Below, one piece after another: positions 27,829 to 36,130 of a stretch of 64,000 bases of DNA. The DNA comes from Thioalkalivibrio sulfidiphilus. Lineage in GTDB: Bacteria > Pseudomonadota > Gammaproteobacteria > Ectothiorhodospirales > Ectothiorhodospiraceae. How positions within the stretch are numbered: the first letter of the stretch is position 1; every line of letters starts with the position of its first letter. Location: positions 37,703 through 101,702 of the forward strand of contig NZ_KB898929.1 of assembly GCF_000377945.1 (NCBI RefSeq), written 5' to 3'. The translations under genes were made by a program, and so were the position numbers. The notes beneath the pieces were generated by a model, which saw only the letters and a list, made by a program, of their open reading frames with translations, searched no databases and was not told where the DNA came from.

Positions 27829-28857
27829 TCAGAAGATCCAGGACAGGCTCAGGGCGCCGAAGTCATCCCGGCCGACCTGGTTTCTGAACTCGGGGGTGCG
27901 GAACACATGGGTATAGGCCAGCCGTGCGCGGCCCAGACCCAGGACGGCGCCCAGCTGGGCGTCTCCCACGAACACATGGCGGTCCACGCTGGGGCTGTCG
28001 CGCCAGAGGTTGCCGTCCAGGAACGTGTTCCAGGCCACGGCCCGGGCATCTACCCCGGCGAACAGATACCAGCCCCAGCGGCTGCGGGGCACGAACAGTC
28101 CGGAGCCGGGCAGGGCGGGCTGGATGCGCGGCGGGCCGTAGTCGTGGGGCAGGTCGCGGCCGGCGCGCAGGGTCAGGCCTGTGTTCACCAGGGTGAACGG
28201 CGTGCCCAGCGTGCCGCCCCAGTGGGGGGTGAGATCGATGCGCCAGCCCTCCTCGGCGGTGCGCACCCGGGAGCGCCACTGGCGCTCGTAGCTGACCATC
28301 AGGGTCAGCTCGTTGCCCAGCTGGTGATCCCAGCCCTGGGGGATGGGCGAGCCCATGAATTCGTGAATGGTCTTCTGGGTCTGCTCCGCCAGAGAGGCGG
28401 GCCCCACCACCCCCAGTGTCAGTTGCAGGCGGTCAAGCCGGTCGCCGGTCTCCTCCGCCAGACCGCCACTCACATACAGCCAGCCGGCGTAGGGACGGTC
28501 GCCCGGGCTGGGGTTGGCTTCCTCGATGTCTTTGGGGGTGTACATGCTCTGGCCGATGGACCAGGAGGCCTTGAGCTCGCCCTGGCCCGGGAAGAAGGGA
28601 ATGAGCTCGCCTACGTCCCTCAGCAGACCCGGCACGCCGGAGCCGGGTGTGATCCAGCTGGCGCGCACGCCGCTGGTGTAGTAGCGGTCTTCGCCGGCGA
28701 ACAGGTCGTTCTCGTATTCCAGCACCAGGATGCCCCGCTCGGGTGTCTCGGGAATCTCCGGGAGCCAGGCGGGCAGGTCGCGGGCAGTCGCGGGCGTGAC
28801 TGGCAGTAGGAGCAGGGTGAGCAGTACGGCCGGGATTGCCTTCAGGAAACGGGACAT
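27829..28857 (-). CDS. Lipid A deacylase LpxR family (DUF2219) protein
   Basis: A 342-residue outer-membrane protein with a signal peptide (AIPAVLLTLLLLPVTPATA). It has the LpxR pattern: LEYENDLFAGEDRYYTSGVR with the conserved Asn-Asp, GDRPYAGWLYVSGG, MVSYERQW, GTLGTPFTLVNTGLTLRAG and the C-terminal strand ALSLSWIF ending in Phe, as in beta-barrels. LpxR removes the 3'-acyloxyacyl chain from lipid A; for this environmental branch the substrate is inferred. The start at 28857 is the ATG in front of the signal peptide. The decayed paralogue at 24917 lies on the other side of the chemoreceptor. Confidence 0.85.
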   Translation of the reverse strand: MSRFLKAIPAVLLTLLLLPVTPATARDLPAWLPEIPETPERGILVLEYENDLFAGEDRYYTSGVRASWITPGSGVPGLLRDVGELIPFFPGQGELKASWSIGQSMYTPKDIEEANPSPGDRPYAGWLYVSGGLAEETGDRLDRLQLTLGVVGPASLAEQTQKTIHEFMGSPIPQGWDHQLGNELTLMVSYERQWRSRVRTAEEGWRIDLTPHWGGTLGTPFTLVNTGLTLRAGRDLPHDYGPPRIQPALPGSGLFVPRSRWGWYLFAGVDARAVAWNTFLDGNLWRDSPSVDRHVFVGDAQLGAVLGLGRARLAYTHVFRTPEFRNQVGRDDFGALSLSWIF

Positions 28858-29004
28858 GGGCACCTTTGCGGATGCGAATGGTATCGATAGTGTACTGGAC
28901 CCAGAGGTCGATGCTCGTCCCGGAGGTTCCCGTGAAACACTGCGCCCCGGAACCGGAAGTAGCGGGGCAGCGTTCTGAAAGTGATGAGCAAGGCCTGAGA
29001 GGAA

Positions 29005-29084
29005 GGCTGGCCGGATAAGCGCTGTGCATCCGGCGCTCGACACGTTCGCCATGCCGGATGCGCTGCGCTTATCCGGCCTACCAT
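29005..29084. repeat. REP/BIME-like inverted pair
   Basis: GGCTGGCCGGATAAGCGC on the left and GCGCTTATCCGGCC on the right are complementary, with inner complementary GCATCCGGC and GCCGGATGC. The right copy, GCCGGATGCGCTGCGCTTAT then CCGGCCTACC, is close to the enterobacterial REP (PU) consensus. It lies in a 361-base gap between divergent genes. The remainder of the gap shows no gene and probably holds promoters of the two flanking genes. Confidence 0.75.
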
Positions 29085-29218
29085 GCCTGGAAAACGAAGC
29101 GGCACACGGCGCAACTCGCACCGGATGGCCCGGGCCATCTGGCATAATGGTTGCTCGGAATATCCCATGCCGTGCAACGTGTGCGGTGTGAATCCAGCCA
29201 CTCGGAACCGGGCCCGCC

Positions 29219-30937
29219 GTGGAACTCACCAACCAGATCATCCTGCTGGGCAGCGCGGTGCTGCTGCTGAGCGTGCTGTCCAGTGTTATCAGCGCCCGCG
29301 TCGGCGCGCCCATCCTGCTGGTGTTCCTGATCATCGGCATGCTGCTGGGCGAGGAAGGCCCCGGCGGCGTGATGTTCCACGACGTGCAGCTGGCGCACCT
29401 GTTCGGCAGCCTGGCGCTGGCCATCATCCTGTTCGACGGCGGCCTGCGCACGCCGGTGAAGAACTTCCGGGTGGGGCTCAAGCCCGCCGTGGTGCTGGCC
29501 ACTCTGGGGGTGGTGCTCACCGCCGGGATCACCGGCATCTTCGCCGCCTGGTGGCTGGGTCTGCACTGGATGGAGGGCCTGTTGCTGGGGGCCATCGTCG
29601 GCTCCACCGACGCGGCCGCGGTGTTCTCCCTGCTGCACGGGCGCGGCCTGGAGCTCAAGCAGCGCGTGGGCGCGACGCTCGAGATCGAGTCGGGCAGCAA
29701 CGATCCCATGGCCATCTTCCTCACCATCGTGTTCATCGAGCTGCTCATCACCGGGCCGCAGAACATGGGCCTGGTGGTGCTCTGGGAGTTCATTCAGCAG
29801 ATGGGCCTGGGCGCGCTGATTGGCATCGCCGGCGGCTTCGCCCTGGTGTGGATCATCAACCGGCTGGACCTCGCCCCCGGCCTCTATCCCCTGGCGGCCC
29901 TGGCCGGTGGACTCACCGTGTTCGGCATCGCCAGCCAGGTGAACGGCTCCGGCTTTCTCGCCATCTACCTGGCGGGCCTGGTGCTGGGCAACCGGCCGCT
30001 GCAGGCCAGCCAGAACATCAACCGCTTCCACGACGGCATCGCACGCCTGTCCCAGATCGGCATGTTCCTCATGCTGGGTCTGCTGGTGACGCCCTCGGCG
30101 CTGGTGGACGTGGCCGTGGATGCCCTGCTGATCGCCGGCGTGCTGATCCTGCTGGCCCGCCCCCTGGCGGTGTGGCTCTCCCTGCTGCCCTTCCACTTCC
30201 CCTGGCGGGAGCAGGGCTTCATCGCCTGGGTGGGCCTGCGCGGCGCGGTGCCCATCATCCTGGCCCTGTTCCCCATGCTGGCCGGCCTCGAACAGGCGGG
30301 CATGCTGTTCAACATCGTGTTCTTCGTGGTGCTGATCTCCCTGGTGGTGCAGGGCTGGACCGTGGCGCCCGCCGCGCGCCTGCTGCGCCTGGAGGTGCCG
30401 CCCACCACCCACGTGGTGCAGCGCGTGGAGCTGGACATCCCCGGCCAGCAGGAGATGGAGCTGGTGGGTTATCGCCTGGCGGACAACACCCCGGTGGTGC
30501 AGGAGAAGTGGACCAGCTTCGTGCTGCCGAAGAGCGTGCGCGTGGTGGCACACCTGCGGGACAAGCAGTTGCTGGAGTCCCTGGAACTGCTGGACCTGCG
30601 CGCCGGCGATTATCTCTACCTGATGGCGGCGCCGGATGACCTGCCGGACCTGGACCGCCTGTTCGTGCCCCGGGCCGCGCCCAAGCGTCTCTCGGAGCAG
30701 ACCTTCTTCGGCGAGTTCGTGCTCAACGGCGATGCGCGGCTGGGCGACCTGTCCCTGGCCTACGGGCTCACGCTGCCGGAGGGCGTGGCGGAACAGACGG
30801 TGGAGGAGTACATCCGCAAGACACTGCACACCGCGCCGGTGGTGGGCGACCGCGCGTCCCTGGCCGGCGTGGAGCTGGTGGTGCGCGAGATGGAAGGCGC
30901 ACGCATCACCCGGGTGGGCCTCAAACTGTCCCGATGA
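29219..30937 (+). CDS. K+/H+ antiporter, NhaP2/CvrA-like (CPA1)
   Basis: A 572-residue membrane antiporter. About twelve membrane helices span residues 5-385, including the ion-binding stretch VGSTDAAAVFSLL and SGSNDPMAIFLT, and GLRGAVPIILALFP. The soluble C-terminus (400-572) has a TrkA-C-like part (VVAHLRDKQLLESLELLDLR) and a CorC/HlyC-like end, as in NhaP2/CvrA, which exports K+ (or Na+) in exchange for H+. The start is a GTG at 29219. It would help with pH and ion stress. Confidence 0.88.
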   Translation: MELTNQIILLGSAVLLLSVLSSVISARVGAPILLVFLIIGMLLGEEGPGGVMFHDVQLAHLFGSLALAIILFDGGLRTPVKNFRVGLKPAVVLATLGVVLTAGITGIFAAWWLGLHWMEGLLLGAIVGSTDAAAVFSLLHGRGLELKQRVGATLEIESGSNDPMAIFLTIVFIELLITGPQNMGLVVLWEFIQQMGLGALIGIAGGFALVWIINRLDLAPGLYPLAALAGGLTVFGIASQVNGSGFLAIYLAGLVLGNRPLQASQNINRFHDGIARLSQIGMFLMLGLLVTPSALVDVAVDALLIAGVLILLARPLAVWLSLLPFHFPWREQGFIAWVGLRGAVPIILALFPMLAGLEQAGMLFNIVFFVVLISLVVQGWTVAPAARLLRLEVPPTTHVVQRVELDIPGQQEMELVGYRLADNTPVVQEKWTSFVLPKSVRVVAHLRDKQLLESLELLDLRAGDYLYLMAAPDDLPDLDRLFVPRAAPKRLSEQTFFGEFVLNGDARLGDLSLAYGLTLPEGVAEQTVEEYIRKTLHTAPVVGDRASLAGVELVVREMEGARITRVGLKLSR

Positions 30938-30990
30938 TGAGTAGCTTGGGGTTCGCGTTGCTCACCCCAACCTACGACATGGTGTTGGCA

Positions 30991-31090
30991 ACGCTGATCA
31001 CGCAGAGATCGCCAAGACGCAGAGGGCGCAAAGAATTGATGATCAAAAAACTTTGCGTCCTCTGCGTCTCCGCGCTCTTGGCGTGATTAA
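30991..31090. repeat. Intergenic inverted repeat, cgcagagggcgcaaag unit
   Basis: The left arm (about 30991-31032) and right arm (about 31051-31090) pair over most of their length, with TTGCGTCCTCTGCGTCTC on the right. It sits between the convergent antiporter and trhP genes. Just before it (about 30942-30976), AGCTTGGGGTTCG and ACCCCAACC form a second small hairpin. Confidence 0.75.
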
Positions 31091-31102
31091 CGGACATCAG
31101 GC

Positions 31103-32419
31103 TCAGGAAAGATCCCGCGCCAACAGACCCATCTCGCAGGACTGCGCCTCCAAGGGAATGCGCACCCGGTAACCGGCACCCGGTGCCTCGTCCATGGCCT
31201 CGCCCTCCGGTCCTTCCATGCGTTGCAGGGTGAAGCGCCGGTTGCCCTCGGGCAGGATCAGCTCCAGGGTATCTCCCACCGCGAACTTGTTCTTCACCTC
31301 CACCTCCGCCAGGCCACTGGCCGGCTCGTAGCTGAGCACTTCACCCACGAAGCGCTGCTTGAGGCTGTCGGAATGCTGGGTGAGGTAGTTCTGGTATTCG
31401 CTGTCGTGGTGACGCTGGTAGAAGCCGTCGGTGTAGCCCCGGTTGGCCAGGTTCTCCAGCACGCCCAGCAGGCTGGGGTCGAAGCGGCGCCCGGCCACGG
31501 CGTCGTCGATGGCGCGCCGGTAGACCTGGGCGGTGCGGGCCACGTAGTAGTGGGACTTGGTGCGCCCCTCGATCTTCAGGCTGTCGATGCCCATGCGCAC
31601 CAGGCGCTCCACGTGCTCCACGGCACGCAGGTCCTTGGAGTTCATGATGTAGGTGCCGTGCTCGTCCTCCTCCACGGGCATCAGCTCGCCGGGGCGCTCC
31701 CGCTCCTCGATCAGGTAAGGCTGTCGCGCACGGATGTCGCGTTCGGGTTCGTCCTCGTCCGGGCGCCAGAGCTGCACATCGCCGCTGGCATCGGTCGTGG
31801 CCTCGTGCACCTTGTAATCCCAGCGGCAGGAATTGGTGCAGGTGCCCTGGTTGGCGTCCCGGTGATTGAAATAGCCCGACAGCAGGCAGCGCCCGGAATA
31901 GGCAATGCACAGGGCGCCGTGCACGAACACCTCCAGCTCCATGTCCGGGCATTCCTGGCGGATCTCCTCCACCTGGTCCAGGGACAGTTCCCGGGACAGG
32001 ATGATGCGGGTCAGTCCCAGCTGCTGCCAGAATCTGACGCTGGCGTAGTTCATGGTGTTGGCCTGCACGGAGAGATGGATGGGCATCTGTGGCCAGCGTT
32101 CGCGCACCAGCATGATCAGTCCCGGGTCGGCCATGATCAGCGCGTCGGGCCCCAGCTCAACCACCGCCTCGATGTCCGCGAGGAAGCTCCTCACCTTGCT
32201 GTTGTGGGGCAGCACGTTGGTGGCCAGGAAGAAGCGCTTGCCCGCCGCGTGGGTCGCCTCGATGCCCTTCGCCAGCTGTTCCAGGCGGCTGAAGTCGTTG
32301 TTCCTCACCCGCAGGCTGTAGCGGGGCATGCCGGCATAGACGGCATCGGCGCCGTAGGCCAGGGCGTAGTGCAGGTTGCGCAGGGTACCTGCGGGGGCGA
32401 GCAGTTCCGGGGTCTTCAT
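31103..32419 (-). CDS. trhP: tRNA uridine-34 hydroxylation protein TrhP (peptidase U32 family)
   Basis: A 438-residue member of the U32 family, formerly YegQ. The family signature is EVFVHGALCIAYSGRCLLSG, followed by Cys residues in QGTCTNSCRWDY that with Cys in the signature form a likely iron-sulfur site. The start ELLAPAGTLRNLHYALAYGA is the U32 N-terminus. With prephenate as hydroxyl donor, TrhP makes 5-hydroxyuridine at position 34 of several tRNAs. It is longer than the E. coli protein only by a few residues. The 304-base gap upstream holds a double inverted repeat. Confidence 0.9.
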   Translation of the reverse strand: MKTPELLAPAGTLRNLHYALAYGADAVYAGMPRYSLRVRNNDFSRLEQLAKGIEATHAAGKRFFLATNVLPHNSKVRSFLADIEAVVELGPDALIMADPGLIMLVRERWPQMPIHLSVQANTMNYASVRFWQQLGLTRIILSRELSLDQVEEIRQECPDMELEVFVHGALCIAYSGRCLLSGYFNHRDANQGTCTNSCRWDYKVHEATTDASGDVQLWRPDEDEPERDIRARQPYLIEERERPGELMPVEEDEHGTYIMNSKDLRAVEHVERLVRMGIDSLKIEGRTKSHYYVARTAQVYRRAIDDAVAGRRFDPSLLGVLENLANRGYTDGFYQRHHDSEYQNYLTQHSDSLKQRFVGEVLSYEPASGLAEVEVKNKFAVGDTLELILPEGNRRFTLQRMEGPEGEAMDEAPGAGYRVRIPLEAQSCEMGLLARDLS

Positions 32420-32509
32420 GGCACTTCGTGATCAGGCAATGGCGGGTTGCGGATTGTACACCCGCTTGCGGTGTGGCGCTGTCATGGCTTGGGGAGAGGA
32501 TAAACCCAT

Positions 32510-32704
32510 GTTCTCTCGCGGAGGCGCGGAGGCGCGGAGATTTCAGAAAGTTGATGATTGGTTTTCCCCGTGTCCCCGTGGCTCCGTGAGAGGACAGGTG
32601 TTCTTGCCAGCAGAAAATCTGTCCTCTCACGGAGCCACAGAGGCACGGGGGAAGTTCAACAATGAGCTCTGTTTTCCCTGCGCCTCCGCGCCTCTGCGAG
32701 AGAA
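32510..32704. repeat. Nested double inverted repeat in the gap before trhP
   Basis: The outer arms are about 32510-32540 (TTCTCTCGCGGAGGCGCGGA) and 32676-32704. Nested within is another pair: about 32564-32596 (CCCCGTGGCTCCGTGAGAGG) and 32618-32653. So one 195-base stretch can fold as two stacked stems. This is in a 304-base gap between two minus-strand genes with nothing else in it. Confidence 0.8.
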
Positions 32705-32723
32705 TGATCTTTTTCGATTCAAA

Positions 32724-33590
32724 TCAAGCCGCAGTCTCAACCGCGCAGCTCAGGCGCTCGAAGTCCCGTGCCAGGCTGCCGACGCGTTGGATGAGCCGTT
32801 CCCTCTGACGCTCGGATGACAGCCGGTAGAGATCCACCAGCAGGGCCAGGGTCTGCTCCCGGTTGAAGGCCATGCGGGTCTGGTATTCCTCCGACCAGCC
32901 CCGTTCCGGGTAGACCAGAAGGGTTTCCAGCCGCGCCTCCAGGGCGAGCGGGTCGTGGCGCAGTCCCTCGATGGCCTCGCGCAGCTCGGCCTGCCAGCGG
33001 GCGCGGTTGTCGAGCCACTGCTCCCCGAAGGGGGCGAGGCCCACGCTCCAGGCCTCGACGCGCGCCTGCTGGGCGGTGTTCAGGCGCCCGAACCAGCGGC
33101 GCAGCCGGCGTTCCATGCGTTCGGCCCGCTCCTGCTGCAGCACCTCGGCGGGCTTGTCCACGACCTCCTTGCGGCTGTCCGCCAGTCGGTCCTCCAGGTT
33201 CTCGAACAACTCCGCGATCTGCGCGTCCGAGAAGGTGACCAGCAGGGCGGCGGCGTCCGGCGGCAGACGGCTGCCCAGGCTTCTCAGGAAGATCTCGGCC
33301 ACCTCCAGGTGTGCGGACAGGCGTTGTGCGCTCACCTCGCCGGCCCGCAGGTCGGCCTCGACGCTGCGCAGCCACTGGGCATAGCGGGGCAGTTCGCTGC
33401 TGCAATGCCAGTCCAGGCGCACCGCCAGGCGCTGGTCCAGCAGGGCCCGCTGGGCCTCGTCCAGGGTCACGTAGTTGCGCAGATACCAGGGGGCCAGCCA
33501 GTCCAGCTGGTTGTAGACGAAACGCACCGTGCAACCGGACAGGCCCAGCAGCAGCACGGCGAGCACCAGCAGTCGCAGGATGCGGTTCAT
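32724..33590 (-). CDS. DUF6279-like lipoprotein
   Basis: A 288-residue protein with a lipoprotein signal: RLLVLAVLLLGLSGCTV has the lipobox LSGC. The mature part is nearly all helical and rich in Arg, Glu and Leu, starting with VYNQLDWLAPWYLRNYVTLD, as in the DUF6279 group of lipoproteins. Function unknown. The start at 33590 is the ATG in front of the signal. A run of about 80 codons further upstream in frame is not used. Confidence 0.75.
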   Translation of the reverse strand: MNRILRLLVLAVLLLGLSGCTVRFVYNQLDWLAPWYLRNYVTLDEAQRALLDQRLAVRLDWHCSSELPRYAQWLRSVEADLRAGEVSAQRLSAHLEVAEIFLRSLGSRLPPDAAALLVTFSDAQIAELFENLEDRLADSRKEVVDKPAEVLQQERAERMERRLRRWFGRLNTAQQARVEAWSVGLAPFGEQWLDNRARWQAELREAIEGLRHDPLALEARLETLLVYPERGWSEEYQTRMAFNREQTLALLVDLYRLSSERQRERLIQRVGSLARDFERLSCAVETAA

Positions 33591-33729
33591 GGGTGTTGGA
33601 GTCCCCCTTTCTGGGCAAAGTTCTACATCGGTTATGCTGACGATGTCATGACAGAGGACTTTCCTTTTCGACGGGCCTGAGCATCGCACGCGCAGGTGGT
33701 GGTGCGAGATAGAATACGGTGAGATGTGA

Positions 33730-34089
33730 ATGTCAGGAGCCATGATTGCCATGCCCCGTCTGAACCACAGCCTTGAGTTCCTGGGCACGCCGCGCTTTGA
33801 AACGGAGCTCAAGGCAGAGATCGCCGCCCTGGGCGCGGCGGGTCTGCCCCTCCAGGCGGGGCTGCGCACCGGCAGCGTGGCCCTGGATGATCGCCTCGAG
33901 GTCACGATCCTCGGCGTGGATGAGGGTCCGGACACGCTGCGGGTACGCGCCGGCCTGTTCTACACCAGCATCATCGCCGGCTGCGCCTGTGCCGATGATC
34001 CCACCCCCGTCGACGAGAACGCCGAGTACTGCCAGGTGCGCGTGGAGATCGACCGCCAGAGCGGCGAGGCTCGCATCTCACTCGCCTGA
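33730..34089 (+). CDS. Hypothetical protein
   Basis: A protein of 119 residues that I do not recognise. It has no signal peptide or membrane helix. It is a mixed alpha/beta sequence (SVALDDRLEVTILGVDEG, then LRVRAGLFYTSIIAGCACAD with two Cys close together, CAC). The ATG at 33730 has GGTGAG seven bases upstream; ATGs at 33742 and 33751 are alternatives. It is divergent from the lipoprotein gene and convergent with the MazG-like gene. Confidence 0.6.
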   Translation: MSGAMIAMPRLNHSLEFLGTPRFETELKAEIAALGAAGLPLQAGLRTGSVALDDRLEVTILGVDEGPDTLRVRAGLFYTSIIAGCACADDPTPVDENAEYCQVRVEIDRQSGEARISLA

Positions 34090-34146
34090 ACAGCCGGCAG
34101 TCAGCCCGGGTGCCTGTCCGAGCCTGGCAGCGGCCTCCCGGCCGAC

Positions 34147-34497
34147 TCAGTACTCCGTGTACTTCTTCGCACTCCCCCGCACCTTCTCAGCGGGATATTT
34201 CCGCTCATTGAGCGCGATCTTGTCCTCCACCGCCTGCAGGAGATCCACGCCCAGACGGTCGGAAAGGCGGATCAGGTAGATGAGGATGTCCGCCATCTCC
34301 AGGCGGACCTCCTCCCGTTTTTCGGCCGGCAGCTGGTAGCTCTGTTCCTCGGTGAGCCACTGAAAGTGTTCGATCAGCTCACCCGCTTCAGCGATCAGTG
34401 CCATGGACATGTTCTTGGGGGAGTGGAACTGTTCCCAGTCGCGGTCGATGGCGAACTGGCGAAGGCGCAGCTTCAGGTCTTCGAAAGTGTCTGGCAT
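34147..34497 (-). CDS. MazG-like nucleotide pyrophosphohydrolase
   Basis: A 116-residue all-helical enzyme. The metal-binding pattern is ALIAEAGELIEHFQW (E-x2-E) with EMADILIYLIRLSD (E-x2-D) in the next helix, as in the short MazG/dCTP pyrophosphatase group. It would hydrolyse non-canonical or excess NTPs to NMP and pyrophosphate. Length fits the family (105-120). It is monocistronic. Confidence 0.88.
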   Translation of the reverse strand: MPDTFEDLKLRLRQFAIDRDWEQFHSPKNMSMALIAEAGELIEHFQWLTEEQSYQLPAEKREEVRLEMADILIYLIRLSDRLGVDLLQAVEDKIALNERKYPAEKVRGSAKKYTEY

Positions 34498-34601
34498 ACA
34501 GTGTCCCGTTGAATGGATGGATCCCGGGCCAAGCTTACGAGCATCTGGGCCGGCTTTCAGCCCGGTGCCGGGGGAGGCCTGATTCCGGAGTCAGTCGATT
34601 G

Positions 34602-34771
34602 GAAAGACGAAAGACGAAAGACGAAAGACTGTTCTCTCGCGGAGACGCGGGGGCGCGGAGAAAGACGAAGGTCAAAATCTAAAGACAGGTTTCTCGCAAA
34701 GGCGCGAAGACGCGAAGAAAAGCACTTCTTGTGTTAAAGATTTCTTGGCGTCTTCGCGTCTTTGCGAGAAA
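34602..34771. repeat. Tandem aaagacg repeat plus inverted repeat
   Basis: Four copies of AAAGACG run from about 34602 to 34629. Then arms of the GCGAAGACGCGAAG unit lie at about 34690-34718 (TTTCTCGCAAAGGCGCGAAG) and 34742-34771, which pair. A GGAGACGCGGGGGCGCGGAG arm (about 34639-34660) has no evident partner. This fills the 315-base gap between the MazG-like gene and DUF2914, in which no gene is seen. Confidence 0.7.
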
Positions 34772-34812
34772 TCAGCTTTTTATCCTTGCCGTTCCACGTC
34801 AATTCGGAACGT

Positions 34813-35286
34813 CTAGGAGCCCGAACCCGAACGCATGAAATGGGTTTCGGGGACCGTGATGGACTCTGAATCCCCGGCGGCAGGTGCGCGGCCGTCGCCG
34901 AAGGACAGCTCCTCGCTGGCCAGCACACTGCCATCTTCCTTGACCACGTAGACCCGCCAGCTGCCCGTCTGCTCGGGCTCCATCTGCTTGCTGGACCACA
35001 CGCGCCAGCGGGGGCCGCCCACGTCGAAGCCCACCACCGCCACCGGCTCACCGGCATATTCCCAGCGGTGCACCACGTGTTGCCCTTGCAGGTCGCGCAG
35101 TTCAGTAAAGAAGAACACCCTGTCGGTGTCCGCAGAGACGCCGCGCACGGCATCCACGGGTTCACGATCCACCACGCCGGTGGTGAACTGCGCCCGTGCC
35201 ACCTCGGCGGCGGAGACGCCCTGCAGGCCGAAGGCGGCAAGGATCAGGGCGGTGAACAGGGCTGAGTGAAGCCATTGTCTGGACAT
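34813..35286 (-). CDS. DUF2914 family exported protein
   Basis: A 157-residue protein with a signal peptide (SALFTALILAAFGLQGVSAA). The mature domain matches DUF2914: TDRVFFFTELRDLQGQHVVH followed by RWEYAG, and WRVYVVKEDGSVLASEELSF. These proteins are of unknown function, exported, and have a beta fold. Neighbours give no operon. The gap of about 285 bases upstream (35287-35571) shows no gene; it is AT-richer near 35287-35420 and probably holds its promoter. Confidence 0.8.
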   Translation of the reverse strand: MSRQWLHSALFTALILAAFGLQGVSAAEVARAQFTTGVVDREPVDAVRGVSADTDRVFFFTELRDLQGQHVVHRWEYAGEPVAVVGFDVGGPRWRVWSSKQMEPEQTGSWRVYVVKEDGSVLASEELSFGDGRAPAAGDSESITVPETHFMRSGSGS

Positions 35287-35571
35287 ATCGATCTCCTTAT
35301 TCGTTTTTCTGGCTGTCGGACTGCTTCGCCGGAATCGATCCGGGTCATACCGATTGAGCGGAGCCGCTTACTCAGAGGCGCTGGCTCCACACAATGGCTG
35401 GATATAACACAAAACAGGAAACGGGGGCGATGGCAAGCGGGTATTCGAGGGGTTTTCATTCGGTGACAGCCCCTGATGCGGCAGGGACCTTCCGGCCAGG
35501 TGACTTCGCAGTCGGCCTGAAGGCCGACCTACGGGATACATGCGCGAAAGTCCTGCGAGCTTGAGTCCGAT

Positions 35572-35901
35572 TCAGACGCTGAAGGGCTTATCGGGGACGA
35601 TCATCCGTTCGGTGTGCAGTTCGTGAAACAGGCGCTCGGTGTCGGAGCGCACGCGGGCAGGGGCCAGGTCGGGGCGGATGTGCCGGATCGCCGCGATGGC
35701 CTCACTGACGGTCGTCGGGTCCTTCAGCAGGTACCAGACAAAAGCATGCAGGGCATCGAGCCGACGGCTGCGGCCGGAGGCGGGGTTGATCAGCAACAGA
35801 CCGGTGCCCAGGCGGTGGATTTCCAAAGCCGGGTTACGGTGGAACGGGAGATCGCCCGGCACGGTGGGGCGGGCCGGGGAAGCTGAATGACAGGTGTGCA
35901 T
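35572..35901 (-). CDS. PqqD-like (RiPP recognition element) protein
   Basis: A small protein of about 109 residues. The middle and C-terminus (EIHRLGTGLLLINPASGRSR, then LDALHAFVWYLLKD and VRSDTERLFHELHTERMI) resemble PqqD, a winged-helix domain that hands leader peptides to modifying enzymes. The start at 35901 is uncertain; an ATG at 36006 in frame is possible. No radical SAM peptide-maturase or precursor peptide is evident around it. The flanking genes (DUF2914 and SulP) give no clue, so it could also be a stray regulator-like domain. Confidence 0.6.
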   Translation of the reverse strand: MHTCHSASPARPTVPGDLPFHRNPALEIHRLGTGLLLINPASGRSRRLDALHAFVWYLLKDPTTVSEAIAAIRHIRPDLAPARVRSDTERLFHELHTERMIVPDKPFSV

Positions 35902-36130
35902 CGGGCCCAGCTGCCGCGGCTGTGTCTCGGACACGCAGTCGGACGTCTGGCGGCATCTCGACGCCCTCGCTACGAACGGTGGTGAGCTATGCGGGCTGGG
36001 TTTCATGGCGGCGACCTCGTGTGAATTGCTTCACGGTGGGTCAACCGTACGACGGGGTGCATGAACCGGGACTGAATGGTTGCGGGGGCGCAGGGACTCG
36101 CGCTGTGCCATCCGTGGCCAGGCGACGGGC

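Noticed and set aside
34602..34629. CRISPR or phase-variable tract in aaagacg units
   Set aside because: Unit is only 7 bases with no spacers and lies in no coding start; simple tandem repeat.
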